A stretch of 54,337 nt of DNA, taken from positions 1 through 54,337 of IMG/VR virus record IMGVR_UViG_3300033143_007280; one strand, written 5' to 3'. The stretch comes from a virus. The position numbers and the translations under genes are program-made. This document shows positions 21,061 through 30,000 of this stretch, piece after piece; position 1 is the first letter of the stretch, and every line of letters begins with the position of its first letter. Under the pieces are notes generated by a model. The model was not told the DNA's origin. It was given only the letters and a program-made list of their open reading frames with translations, and searched no databases.

Positions 21061-21677
21061 TGTATATAGAAGTACAAGATATTATTGACGCTGGTTTGGT
21101 TGAGCAAGGCGATTTTGACGATGAATTAATTCAAAGCAAAATCGCCTTAGCTCAAAACAGTGTTGAAGTATTAACAGGAAGAGTTTTTGAATCAAGACTA
21201 TTTTCAATATTTAAAAGAGGTGGATTATTACAATATAATTTTAATAATCCCATAATCACAGTCAATAGTATTGTAGTTAGTGATTTAACTACAATACTAA
21301 ATAGTGATTATATAATTATTGATAATAGATTTCCTGTATCTTCTGTTGATTGTTTTGCTGTTAAATTTAAAAGCGATATATCAAAATTATCTGATGAGAT
21401 ATTATTTGAAGGAACAACTGGTTATCTTGATTCTGAAGATGAGACTCCTGCTCCTATAAAATATCTTACTGCTAGATTAGCACACCATTATTTAGATCCT
21501 GATGATTCAGGATTGCATATAGGTCGTGGTGTTACAATGGAAAGAGCAGATGATCATCAAATAATGTACGACCTTGTTAGCTCTAGAGATGACATTTTAG
21601 GTGACGTTGAGCTTGATAATATTATTAGACAATATTCAAGGATGTCAAATAGATCACTTGATGTTGAGTTAGTATAA
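21060..21677 (+). CDS. Head-tail connector (gp6/YqbG-like), 205 aa
   Basis: The opening EVQDIIDAGLV and DDELIQSKIALAQNSVEVLTGRVFESR match the first helices of gp6-type connector (adaptor) proteins that bind under the portal. A strand segment follows, then a helical stretch with LTARLAHHYL. Gene position directly after the capsid fits. The coding sequence contains a 14-bp perfect hairpin (21266-21299). The TAATG overlap with both neighbours suggests coupled translation. Confidence 0.75.
   Translation: MYIEVQDIIDAGLVEQGDFDDELIQSKIALAQNSVEVLTGRVFESRLFSIFKRGGLLQYNFNNPIITVNSIVVSDLTTILNSDYIIIDNRFPVSSVDCFAVKFKSDISKLSDEILFEGTTGYLDSEDETPAPIKYLTARLAHHYLDPDDSGLHIGRGVTMERADDHQIMYDLVSSRDDILGDVELDNIIRQYSRMSNRSLDVELV
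21266..21299 (+). other. 14-bp perfect hairpin inside the connector gene
   Basis: TAGTATTGTAGTTA pairs perfectly with TAACTACAATACTA around GTGATT. It lies about 205 bases inside the coding sequence. A perfect stem this long in coding DNA is unlikely by chance. It may slow ribosomes, be an RNase processing site, or be a protein-binding dyad. Confidence 0.7.
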
Positions 21678-22165
21678 TGAGTCCTAAAAGAAAACCAAAA
21701 TTAGTATTTACTACACACGTTAAGATATTTGTAATAGATACTGAGAAAACAAAATATCATGGTACAACACATGCTTTAGTTAAAAAAGTATATAAAATTG
21801 CACCTCTTATTTTAAGAGCACAATATAAAAGTAAAAAATTTGAATCTATTGCTATGTATAATCAGAACTTTATTAAAGATACTTCAGGACATTTTATGGT
21901 TTATACTAGTGATATTTATGATGATGAAGGTAATAGATTAGTCAATATAGGAGATTTTATCTCAGAATTACTTGGTAAGTATCATACTTTTCCAATTAAT
22001 GCTTATATAAAGCAATTACAGCCATGTGCAGTATATAATTCTCCTTATTGGACAAAATTAGTAATGGATGATGCTGAAACATCAGTTCCAAAAGACGAAG
22101 ATGGTTCATCTTTAAAGACAAAACCAAAAAGAGTTAATAACACTGTACCAACGTTTAGCCCATGA
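21677..22165 (+). CDS. Head-closure candidate (XkdH position), 162 aa
   Basis: Beta-rich central part (PLILRAQYKSKKFESIAMYNQ, HFMVYTSDIYDDEGNRLVNIGDFI) and a low-complexity polar tail (DEDGSSLKTKPKR). The sequence gives no clear family, but its slot between the gp6-like connector and the gp10-like protein is that of XkdH/head-closure proteins. TAATG overlap upstream; ATGA overlap downstream. Confidence 0.55.
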   Translation: MSPKRKPKLVFTTHVKIFVIDTEKTKYHGTTHALVKKVYKIAPLILRAQYKSKKFESIAMYNQNFIKDTSGHFMVYTSDIYDDEGNRLVNIGDFISELLGKYHTFPINAYIKQLQPCAVYNSPYWTKLVMDDAETSVPKDEDGSSLKTKPKRVNNTVPTFSP

Positions 22166-22650
22166 AATTTGAAATTGCAATAAAAAGACAATCTTCAGGA
22201 ATGAAAGAATTTTTAAAACATTCCAGAGAAACAGTTGAAGAATTAAAAAAACATGAGTTCATGCTTGAGATATGTAATTTCATGAAAAAGATAGTTCAAC
22301 AAAGAATTGAAACATGGGGTGAATATTTTATAAATGTTACTTTTTTACCAAATGCAGATCGTACAATAAAAAATAAAGGATTTGATCAGCGTTATTACGA
22401 AACTGGTGAATTACAAAGAAGTGTTAAAGTTGAACATCTTACAAAAGAAGATTGGTTTGTTGGAGTCGTAGGTGAAAAAGCAAGTATTGCTAAAATTTTA
22501 GAGCATGGAGCTTTTATACCAAGAGGTGATTTTGGTGTTTTGATTCCTGCAGGTAGATTATTTACTGATATTGCTATAGATATAAGAGTTAAAGAAGCAA
22601 TTGCAGAAATGATTAAAAAAAGGATGCCACTTTTTAATAAATATGTCTGA
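22162..22650 (+). CDS. HK97 gp10-like tail completion protein, 162 aa
   Basis: A helical N-terminus (MKEFLKHSRETVEELKKHEF) is followed by RIETWGEYF and TGELQRSVKVEH; then IAKILEHGAFIPRGDFGVLIPAGRLFTD. The late G-x-x-x-P-[AG]-R pattern is typical of gp10/XkdI-type proteins found at the head-tail joint. Starts in an ATGA overlap. Moderate certainty; the context is strong. Confidence 0.7.
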   Translation: MKFEIAIKRQSSGMKEFLKHSRETVEELKKHEFMLEICNFMKKIVQQRIETWGEYFINVTFLPNADRTIKNKGFDQRYYETGELQRSVKVEHLTKEDWFVGVVGEKASIAKILEHGAFIPRGDFGVLIPAGRLFTDIAIDIRVKEAIAEMIKKRMPLFNKYV

Positions 22651-23251
22651 TATAGATACGGATCTCATTACTAAGGAAATTACCAAAGAGTTTATTGATG
22701 ATATTTTTGTAAATATCCACAATTTTTTACTTCAAAAGATTGCTACGAGATTTGATACACAAATATTTTCATATATAACTGCTGATGCAATTGAGTTAAG
22801 TCAAGATATACATTCGGGTCATATAATTGCTTTAGGTCCTTATATTACAGAAGCTTGGCGTACTTATGATCATTTAACTTTTAATATAGGAGCCGATGAA
22901 GCAGGTCAAATTAAAACAAAAACATATAATAAGATTGGATCATTTGATCTAACTTATGATTTAGTTTATCTTGCTGAAAATCTTTATGATTTACTGAGAA
23001 TTCAAAAACAATATATTGATTTTTTAAAAGAAAGCGAGCAATTATATTTTGAACCCGTTGAGCATACGTTTCGGCTTAAAAAAATCTCTGATCTTTCACC
23101 TGAAAATATTAGAAATTTTTCAGAAACGATAACGGCAAGAGGTTCATTTGTTGTTGAACGTGTATTTACATTAAATGATAATATGTCATTTGAATCTAAA
23201 AGAATTTATAATTTTAATCCTACAACACATACGAAAGGAGTATTAGAATGA
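22643..23251 (+). CDS. Tail terminator candidate (XkdJ position), 202 aa
   Basis: Not clearly recognised. A helical start (KEFIDDIFVNIHNFLLQKI) is followed by a beta-rich domain with DLTYDLVYLAENLYDLLRIQKQYIDFLK, in line with tail terminator proteins, which cap the tail tube and join it to the head. It overlaps its neighbours by 8 and 4 bases. The slot just before the sheath operon is where this gene usually lies. Confidence 0.55.
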   Translation: MSDIDTDLITKEITKEFIDDIFVNIHNFLLQKIATRFDTQIFSYITADAIELSQDIHSGHIIALGPYITEAWRTYDHLTFNIGADEAGQIKTKTYNKIGSFDLTYDLVYLAENLYDLLRIQKQYIDFLKESEQLYFEPVEHTFRLKKISDLSPENIRNFSETITARGSFVVERVFTLNDNMSFESKRIYNFNPTTHTKGVLE

Positions 23252-23508
23252 AATTAGTTAATAAAACAACTAAGAAAATTGACATTCCACTTCAGAAAGA
23301 AGCTAATGGAATGTCAATTTTACATTTTACACCATTGGGTTTTATTGATAATTTACCAGATTCAATTACAAATGATAAGAAAGTTAAAAAATGTATCAAT
23401 AATAAAAAAATCATTGAAGTAGTTAAAACTAAAAAGAGCAAAGACAGTGATACTAACAATACTGATAACTCTGAAGATACTGGAAAAAAGAAATCAAAAA
23501 AGCAATGA
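23248..23508 (+). CDS. Small basic protein before the sheath, 86 aa
   Basis: Not recognised. Residues 1-60 are beta-rich; the C-terminal 25 residues are a disordered Lys/Asp/Ser tail (KKSKDSDTNNTD...GKKKSKKQ), like the tail of the 125-residue protein after the capsid. The first 25 codons hold a 14-bp perfect hairpin (23275-23321). AAAGGAGTATTAGA precedes the ATG. Confidence 0.65.
   Translation: MKLVNKTTKKIDIPLQKEANGMSILHFTPLGFIDNLPDSITNDKKVKKCINNKKIIEVVKTKKSKDSDTNNTDNSEDTGKKKSKKQ
23275..23321 (+). other. 14-bp perfect hairpin near a gene start
   Basis: AAAATTGACATTCC pairs with GGAATGTCAATTTT around a 19-base loop that itself can form CTTC-AGAAA-GAAG. It begins 27 bases after the start codon of the 86-residue gene and about 200 bases before the sheath gene. 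It could limit translation of this small gene relative to the sheath. Confidence 0.7.
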
Positions 23509-23537
23509 AGAACTCATTAACTTTATAGGAGGATAAA

Positions 23538-25334
23538 ATGGGTAATGAAGTATCAAAATTTACTAATCCAACAGATGTTGGGAGTGAATTACAATTTATA
23601 AAAAATAAAATATTTTCTATTGGTGCATTAGATTTATCTGTTCCAGGTTGTTTTGCACAATTTGATTGGGGTCCTGTAAATGAACCCACAAAAGTAACAA
23701 CTGAATCAGATTTTGCAGAAATTTTTAAAGGTGGAACAGAAGCTTGGAAATCAATTTTGATTCTTTTTAGAAGATTTGGGCTTGAACAAGTAGTAGTAAA
23801 TCGTGTAATTCACTATACTGATCCTACCGATAAGGCAACAATAACATCTGAAAAAGCATCACATACTGTTGATAATGGTGTGGCTACTAATGTACTTACT
23901 GTAGAAGGTAGATATCATGGTACTCCAGGCAATGATATCTCTTATAAAACGACAAAAGTAAATAAACTTGTAACATCAAATACTACAGCTATTGATAATG
24001 CAGCTACAACTGTAACAGTTGAAGTTTCTGATCAAATCAATGTGGGTGAAATTATTCACATGACAGATACTACAGAAAATCATTATGCAAAAGTGACAAA
24101 AAAAATTGGAGATACATTAACTTTTACACCTGCTGTTACAGGATTTGCTGGTCCTATTGCGATAGGACAGGTAGTTAAAACACTTAATTTTGATTTAGAA
24201 GTTTTCTTTCAAGATGCTTTACAAGATCGAAAATATGAAAATCTTTCTTTAGAACCTGAAAATATTTTTGATTTTATTGCTAATATTATACCAAGAGATT
24301 CTAATCATTTGTATAATGTTTTACCACTACCTACAGGAGCTGCTGATCTTGAACTTCGAACCCCTACAGATGGAACCCGTTCTTTAGTAGGAGGATTAGA
24401 AGGTGATGCTGTTGTTGCGGGTGATTATATCGGTGATGTTACAGCAAAAACAGGATTCTTTGCTTTAGATCTTTATGGTCATGGAAAACTTCCTGTTAAT
24501 ATCTGTGTACCTGAATTAATTGATGGTGCAGTACAGGTTGCTGCTATAGCATATGCTGAAGATAAAATTATTCATAATTTTGTTGGTGATTTTTCACTTG
24601 AATCTGACGATGATGATATTATTGATTGGCTTGATTTAACTGTTAAAGTTAATTCTGAATGGTCAAGTTATCAATATCCTAATTTAATTCTTGAAGATCC
24701 TGAAAATGAAGGTATTTTTCTGACTTTGAAAAATTCTTTATTTGTTATTGGTCGGTGGGGAATTACTGATAAAGGAACAGATTCAGGACCTTGGAATAAC
24801 AGTGCAAATGTCACTTATGGTACTCTTCCTGCTGTTTTTGCGCTTGAACCTGTTCTTAAAAATGGAGAACTTAAAGTTCTAACTCAAAATCCAGATATTC
24901 GTACTAAATTGAAAATAGCAAAAATTAATTCAATTTATGAAAAGAATGGAGCTTTTCTTATTGAAAGTGCTTTTACAAGAGCCAAAGGAAGAAATCTCCA
25001 ATTTCCACATATAAATCAAATACGAACATTTCAATATGTTGGCGCATCTGTAGATTTTTCTTTGCAATGGGTTAATATGTTAAATCATGATAATACCATT
25101 GAAAGACAAGTAAGAGATCTTGTTGAAACATTTATTGATACTCTACCTGGTGGTGCGTTATTTGGTGAAAGTCCAGCACAAAGAAGAAATGTCGTATGTG
25201 GTCCTGCAAATAATCCAAGAACTGAAGATGGATTTATTAAAGATCCCGAAGAATTGTTTGTTGACATATATTTGTCTGTACAAACACCAATTTTAAGAGC
25301 TCATTACAGAGTACAAAAAAGTATAGGTCAATAA
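23538..25334 (+). CDS. Contractile tail sheath protein, 598 aa
   Basis: The N-terminal region (GALDLSVPGCFAQFDWGPVNEPTKV, AEIFKGGTEAWKSILILFRRFG, VVNRVIHY) and the C-terminal domain (FLIESAFTRAKGRN, PHINQIRTFQYVGASVDFSLQWV, and a late RNVVCGPANN) follow the phage sheath layout. A Thr/Val-rich insertion at about 150-215 probably sits on the outer surface. The sheath contracts to drive the tube through the host envelope. Strong ribosome site AGGAGGATAAA. The tube gene follows 10 bases downstream. Confidence 0.9.
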   Translation: MGNEVSKFTNPTDVGSELQFIKNKIFSIGALDLSVPGCFAQFDWGPVNEPTKVTTESDFAEIFKGGTEAWKSILILFRRFGLEQVVVNRVIHYTDPTDKATITSEKASHTVDNGVATNVLTVEGRYHGTPGNDISYKTTKVNKLVTSNTTAIDNAATTVTVEVSDQINVGEIIHMTDTTENHYAKVTKKIGDTLTFTPAVTGFAGPIAIGQVVKTLNFDLEVFFQDALQDRKYENLSLEPENIFDFIANIIPRDSNHLYNVLPLPTGAADLELRTPTDGTRSLVGGLEGDAVVAGDYIGDVTAKTGFFALDLYGHGKLPVNICVPELIDGAVQVAAIAYAEDKIIHNFVGDFSLESDDDDIIDWLDLTVKVNSEWSSYQYPNLILEDPENEGIFLTLKNSLFVIGRWGITDKGTDSGPWNNSANVTYGTLPAVFALEPVLKNGELKVLTQNPDIRTKLKIAKINSIYEKNGAFLIESAFTRAKGRNLQFPHINQIRTFQYVGASVDFSLQWVNMLNHDNTIERQVRDLVETFIDTLPGGALFGESPAQRRNVVCGPANNPRTEDGFIKDPEELFVDIYLSVQTPILRAHYRVQKSIGQ

Positions 25335-25344
25335 GGAGGATAAG

Positions 25345-25866
25345 ATGAGTTATACATTACCTAAACCAATTAATAATGGTAATTATGCTTTTTTAACAGG
25401 GCAGTATTTTACTGTTTATCCTGTTGATATTAATTTTAATGATTTTATTGGAAGAATAACATTCTGTGAATTAACAGGAATTGAATTTACTCGTGATGTA
25501 ACTGAATATTGGGAATCTGGCTCGTCTGAACCACATATTAGAGGTGATAAAAGAAAATATAATAATATTACTTTAAGACGTGGTTTTGCTTATACTCCTA
25601 GTACTCAAGCTACTCTTGATAGTCTTGAAAATTGGTATGAATCTGGAACTAAGATCAATATAATGATTGATATTTTCAATGATCAAGAGGGAACAGGTGA
25701 TGATAGAAATCCATTAAAAGCTTATCGAGTTACTGGTGCTACACCTGTTAGATTTAAACCTTGGGAAGGTAAAGCAGATGCAGGTGAAATTCAAATTCAA
25801 GAACTTGAACTTGCATGTGAACGGTATAAATCAGTACCAGTTCAAGCAGCGGCTGCTGTTGTTTAA
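25345..25866 (+). CDS. Tail tube protein (T4 gp19/CIS type)
   Basis: 173 residues. The pattern FCELTGIEFTRDVTEYWESGSSEPHIRGDKRKYNNITLRRGF followed by a W-Y segment, a P-x-K-A-Y strand and the EIQIQELELACERY end is that of gp19-type tube proteins of T4-like phages and contractile injection systems, not XkdM. It stacks as hexamer rings inside the sheath. AAGGAGGATAAG precedes the ATG. A 12-bp hairpin follows the stop. Confidence 0.88.
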   Translation: MSYTLPKPINNGNYAFLTGQYFTVYPVDINFNDFIGRITFCELTGIEFTRDVTEYWESGSSEPHIRGDKRKYNNITLRRGFAYTPSTQATLDSLENWYESGTKINIMIDIFNDQEGTGDDRNPLKAYRVTGATPVRFKPWEGKADAGEIQIQELELACERYKSVPVQAAAAVV

Positions 25867-25888
25867 TTAATTTTGTCTTTAATTAATA

Positions 25889-25917
25889 CCAAGAGTACCC
25901 ATTATGGGTACTCTTGG
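25889..25917 (+). terminator. 12-bp hairpin after the tube gene
   Basis: CCAAGAGTACCC pairs perfectly with GGGTACTCTTGG around ATTAT, 22 bases after the tube stop. GGATTATAAAAATA follows, not a clean T-run. It may be a weak terminator or a 3' stabiliser keeping tube/sheath mRNA more abundant than that of the chaperone and tape measure. Confidence 0.55.
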
Positions 25918-25951
25918 ATTATAAAAATATAAAAAATTTTAGGAGCAAATT

Positions 25952-26857
25952 ATGGCTGAGAAAAACAGTTCAACTTTTATTTTACCTTCAGATGACGAAG
26001 TCATTGTTGAAAGTATGGATGTTGGTGATGCTAATGAAATATTTTCAGATGAAGATTCACCAGAAACACAACTATATAATATGTTAAATTCTGGTATTCA
26101 TTTTAAAGTAGGTGAAGATTCTAAGTTAGAGTATAAGTGGAGAAAACAATTTGATTGTGATAATTTTGCCAGTATGGTTAGCAAACGAATTATTACATTT
26201 GGAAAGCAATTTCATTTTGAAAAAGAATGCTCATCTAGAAAGTGTGATTACGGTAAACGAAGTGAAGAGAATCCTTTAGGGAAAGGAATATCTCATACTG
26301 TAATTTTAGGTGAAAACACAATCAAAAATGAAAATGGTGATCCAATACCAAACCCTCAAGCATTAAAAACGATAGTTTTTGAAAAAAAAGGTTTGAAATG
26401 TGATGGTAAGAAAGCATTTGCAGTTGATAAAGCATCGGGTAGATATATAGTTGATTTACTTGACGAAAAAGAAACTATCGTATTACGATTACTAAGAGGA
26501 ACAGATTCAGAAGAACTACAAAAAGTTCAAAAATATCCTGAAAAAGCAAATAAAAAATTATCAGAAATGATAAAAATAAGAACAGTAGGTATTATTGGAA
26601 AAGAAAAAGATAAAGTGAAAGATTGGAGAAAAGCAAAATATAAAAAACCAGATGATGAATTTTTTATTAAAATGTCGTTTGCAGATATGCAAGATATTAT
26701 AGAAATTCATCAGCATATAGATGGTGGAATTGAAACAGACATTGATGAAAATTGTCCATTATGTAATTCAAAAATGTTTTCTAAAGAAACTGAAAGTACA
26801 ACAATTCCATTCATGAGTAAATCTTTTTTCTCCCGGGGCTCTCGACTGACTACATAA
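25952..26857 (+). CDS. Tail assembly chaperone, short form, 301 aa
   Basis: Lies between tube and tape measure, the slot of tail assembly chaperones (lambda G, P2 E) and of T4 gp26/gp51-type hub-assembly proteins. The N-terminus is acidic; the middle has a four-Cys segment (CSSRKC...K-CDG) and the C-terminus has CPLC near residue 279. Codons 291-293 form a T-TTT-TTC slippery heptamer (26824-26830). A -1 slip joins it to the following 56-codon frame. The ribosome site is TTTAGGAGCAAATT. The placement is strong; the family call is tentative. Confidence 0.7.
   Translation: MAEKNSSTFILPSDDEVIVESMDVGDANEIFSDEDSPETQLYNMLNSGIHFKVGEDSKLEYKWRKQFDCDNFASMVSKRIITFGKQFHFEKECSSRKCDYGKRSEENPLGKGISHTVILGENTIKNENGDPIPNPQALKTIVFEKKGLKCDGKKAFAVDKASGRYIVDLLDEKETIVLRLLRGTDSEELQKVQKYPEKANKKLSEMIKIRTVGIIGKEKDKVKDWRKAKYKKPDDEFFIKMSFADMQDIIEIHQHIDGGIETDIDENCPLCNSKMFSKETESTTIPFMSKSFFSRGSRLTT
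26824..26830 (+). promoter_or_regulatory. Programmed -1 frameshift slippery site
   Basis: In frame the codons read tct-ttt-ttc, giving the X-XXY-YYZ heptamer T-TTT-TTC. It lies 25 bases before the stop of the chaperone gene. The next 20 bases (CTCCCGGGGCTCTCGACTGA) are strikingly GC-rich for this genome. The -1 frame is open from here through the downstream ORF. P2 E/E' and lambda G/GT are known precedents at this gene position. Confidence 0.75.
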
Positions 26858-27027
26858 TGCATTATATGGACCATTTATGTTTTATACGAAATAGTTCTGG
26901 TTATGGATTTAGTTGGGAGAAAGTTTTGAACATGCCTTTAGATTTATTTTTATTTTATTGCGATTGCTATAACAAACATGTTGAATCTATTAACAGAGAA
27001 ATTGAAAGTTCCAATCCTAAAGGATAA
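26857..27027 (+). CDS. Frameshift extension of the tail assembly chaperone, 56 codons
   Basis: Open in the -1 frame relative to the upstream gene. After slippage at 26824-26830 it adds LPGLSTDYI plus these 56 residues to the first 293 residues, making a 358-residue fusion. It contains W-E-K-V-L-NMPLDLFLFYCDCYN, as usual for T-type chaperone tails that bind the tape measure. A TAATG overlap would also allow independent start, though no good ribosome site precedes it. The tape measure starts 6 bases after its stop. Confidence 0.7.
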   Translation: MHYMDHLCFIRNSSGYGFSWEKVLNMPLDLFLFYCDCYNKHVESINREIESSNPKG

Positions 27028-27032
27028 TTGAT

Positions 27033-30000
27033 ATGTTGAATATGATGAACTTTGGCTTTGATTTCAAAAGCCAAGGTGCGACTAAATTAGTACAAGATCT
27101 TGATAAAATAAATAATAGTTTGACTAGACTTTCTAGTATTAAATTAGATAAAGATTTATCAAAAGATATATATTATTTAAGTGATGCGTTTAATAAATTT
27201 GCGTTGACAATTAAAGGATCTGGGCTTAATAGAAAAATTGAATATATTGGAAAAATTATAACGCATTTAAATGAACAATTTCAATTTAAGTCTAAATCAA
27301 TTAAAAATTTACAAGATTTTTCAAAAGCAATTGAAAAATTATCACAAAATGAATTTCCAAAAACCCACGCCCCTAGAATTACGGCATTTGCTGATTCATT
27401 AATGAGATTATCTGGTGTTCGTGTCAAAGACACTTCAATACAGATAAAAAATGCTGTAAACTCACTAAATGAATTGACAAGATTAAAAATTCCAAGTAAT
27501 TTACATAGAAAATTTCAATCTGCGATACATTTACTTGAAAAATTTAGGTATATGCATCTTCTTAGAATGCCAGATATAGATGGTATTATTAAAGCATTAA
27601 AAAAATTAATCAAATTAAAAGTATCGAAAAAAAGAGCTAAAAGCCTTGAAACTATTGGACTCTATATACATAATATAGTTAAAATAGCTAATATAAAAGT
27701 TCCTGATATGAGCAATATCAAAAAATTAAAAAAAGCTGTCAAAACTTTAGCAAAAATAAGAGTTAGTAAAAAGCATATAGGTAATATTAAATCTATCATT
27801 AGATTTATGAATAGTATAACTAAGTTTACTCAAGCAAAAATTGATCCGAAGGGAATACGTAAAATAGCAAAAGCAGTACAAAAATTAGCAAAAATTAAAA
27901 TTAAGAAACATTCTTTAGATCAACTTAAAAAGTTAATAGAATACTTTGAAAAAATTGAAAAAATAGGTCCTGGAGTATCACGCTCTTTAGACCAAGTAAA
28001 TCGATCAACGGCTCGTAGTGGACGTGGTGGATTTATGCCAGATTTTACAAGAATGAGAAAGAAAAGTTCAGGTTTCTTTACTTATTTTAGAGGTCAAATT
28101 GGTGGCCTTACAATGCTTATGGGTGGTGTTGGTGGTGCACTTATAGCAGGTTTACAAGGTTCAATGGAAGCATATAGAGAATTTGATAAAGCCGCTAGAG
28201 AAGCAATGACATTATTAAATGAACATAAAGCTGAGTTATTGGGTGGATTAGATGGAGTAAAAGCAAGCATTCAAAATGTTGCTTCTGAATATGGTCAAGA
28301 ACTAGTTCAAACTGCCAATGCGTTTACAAAAGCGCTAGGTGCTGGTGTTTCTGCTGCTGCATTAGAAGATACTGTTGGATTAGCTGCGAAATTAGCATCA
28401 GCTAGTGGAACTACTACAGAAAAAGCTGCTGAAGGTATTATTACTTTAGCCAATACTTATGGTGTTGCGTATACAGATGTTGAAGCAATGAAAAAAATAT
28501 CTGATACTTTATTTGCAACATTTAATTTTGGTGTTACTTCTGTTGAAGCATTATCGAAAAATGTATTTAAATTAGCTCCTACTGCAAAAATGGCAGGACT
28601 ATCAATGGAAGAAATGATGGGATCTGTTGCTGGTTTAACGTCTGAAGGTCGTTCGACAAGAATGGCTTTTATGGAAGCTAATGCAATGTTAATGTCATTT
28701 ATAAAACCAGCATCTACATATAAAAAGAAAATGGAAGAAATTGGTATTTCAACAGGGATGACTGCATTTGAAGTACAAGGTGGATTAATACCTTCTTTAT
28801 TAAATGCTGAAAAAGCTATGAGAATGAAAGGTTTATCACCTGAACAAATTTTTCAACAGAAAAATGCTATGAGAGCATTTGGTACATTCTCAGCTGGTTT
28901 TAGACAATTGGGATTAGATTCAGATAAATTTGCTAAAAAACTTGAGTCAGATAAAGCATTTAATGTTTGGATGAAAAATATTGGAACACAAATGGGAGTT
29001 GGTGAAGATGAAATTGATCAATTCGCAAGAAGAGGTTTGGGTCAAGTATATAATGCATTAAAAGACGTAGGAAAAGGTAATGAAGAAACATTAAATAATT
29101 TAGTTCAAGATTGGGGTGTTTCTGAAGAAAAAATTAGATCAATGTGGTCAGGTACAACCGCTGAAATGGCCGAAAGTGTTGAAGATGTTGGTACTGCTGC
29201 TGCTTCAATGATTAAACAAATGTATCATCCTATAATGGGTATGGGATCTGAAATTGGTACAGTTACCAATGATGCATTTGAAAAAATGAGAACAGGTTTT
29301 GATTTTCAATTAAATCAATTTAAAACAAATGTAAAAATATTAGGTGTAAATACGATTGAATCATTAAAGCCTGTATTAAGTGCATTCTTATCATTAGGAA
29401 ACGCATTCGTTTCAATTAAAAAAACAATTGGTGATTCATTTAAATTTATTTTTGGTGAAGTCAAAGATCAATATGGAAAAGTAATAGATGAGACAGATTC
29501 ATTTACTGACAAAGTTATTGGAAAGGCAAATCGATTTCAAGATAGATTAGCGTCAGTATTTAAACCTATTAAAGTTGATTATTGGGGCGCTATGAGTAAT
29601 TCTGTTGAGCAAAGCGCTGTTGAGTTTAGAGATTTTTTAAAGATACCAGAAGAAGAAAGAATGCAATTTCATAGAGGTTTAGCCGATCAAGGAGAAGAAA
29701 TAGGTAATTGGGAAAGAGCATTTGCAGTATATAAAGCTGAAACAAAAGATGGCATTGATTATACAAGAAATTTTGTTGCTAATATGCGTGACGCTGTTGA
29801 ATTATATAAATTGCAACAACATTATATGAAAACTGGTGATGTTGCAGCATTACGAACAATACAACCACAAATAAATGAAGCTCCGTTATTTAATTTTATT
29901 ACTAAAGTAAAAACTAAAATAAGAGATATAAAAACATTAGTAGTAGATTTTTGGAAAGGTTTTACTGAATCTCCCGAAGCAAAACGAGCATGGGAAGGAA

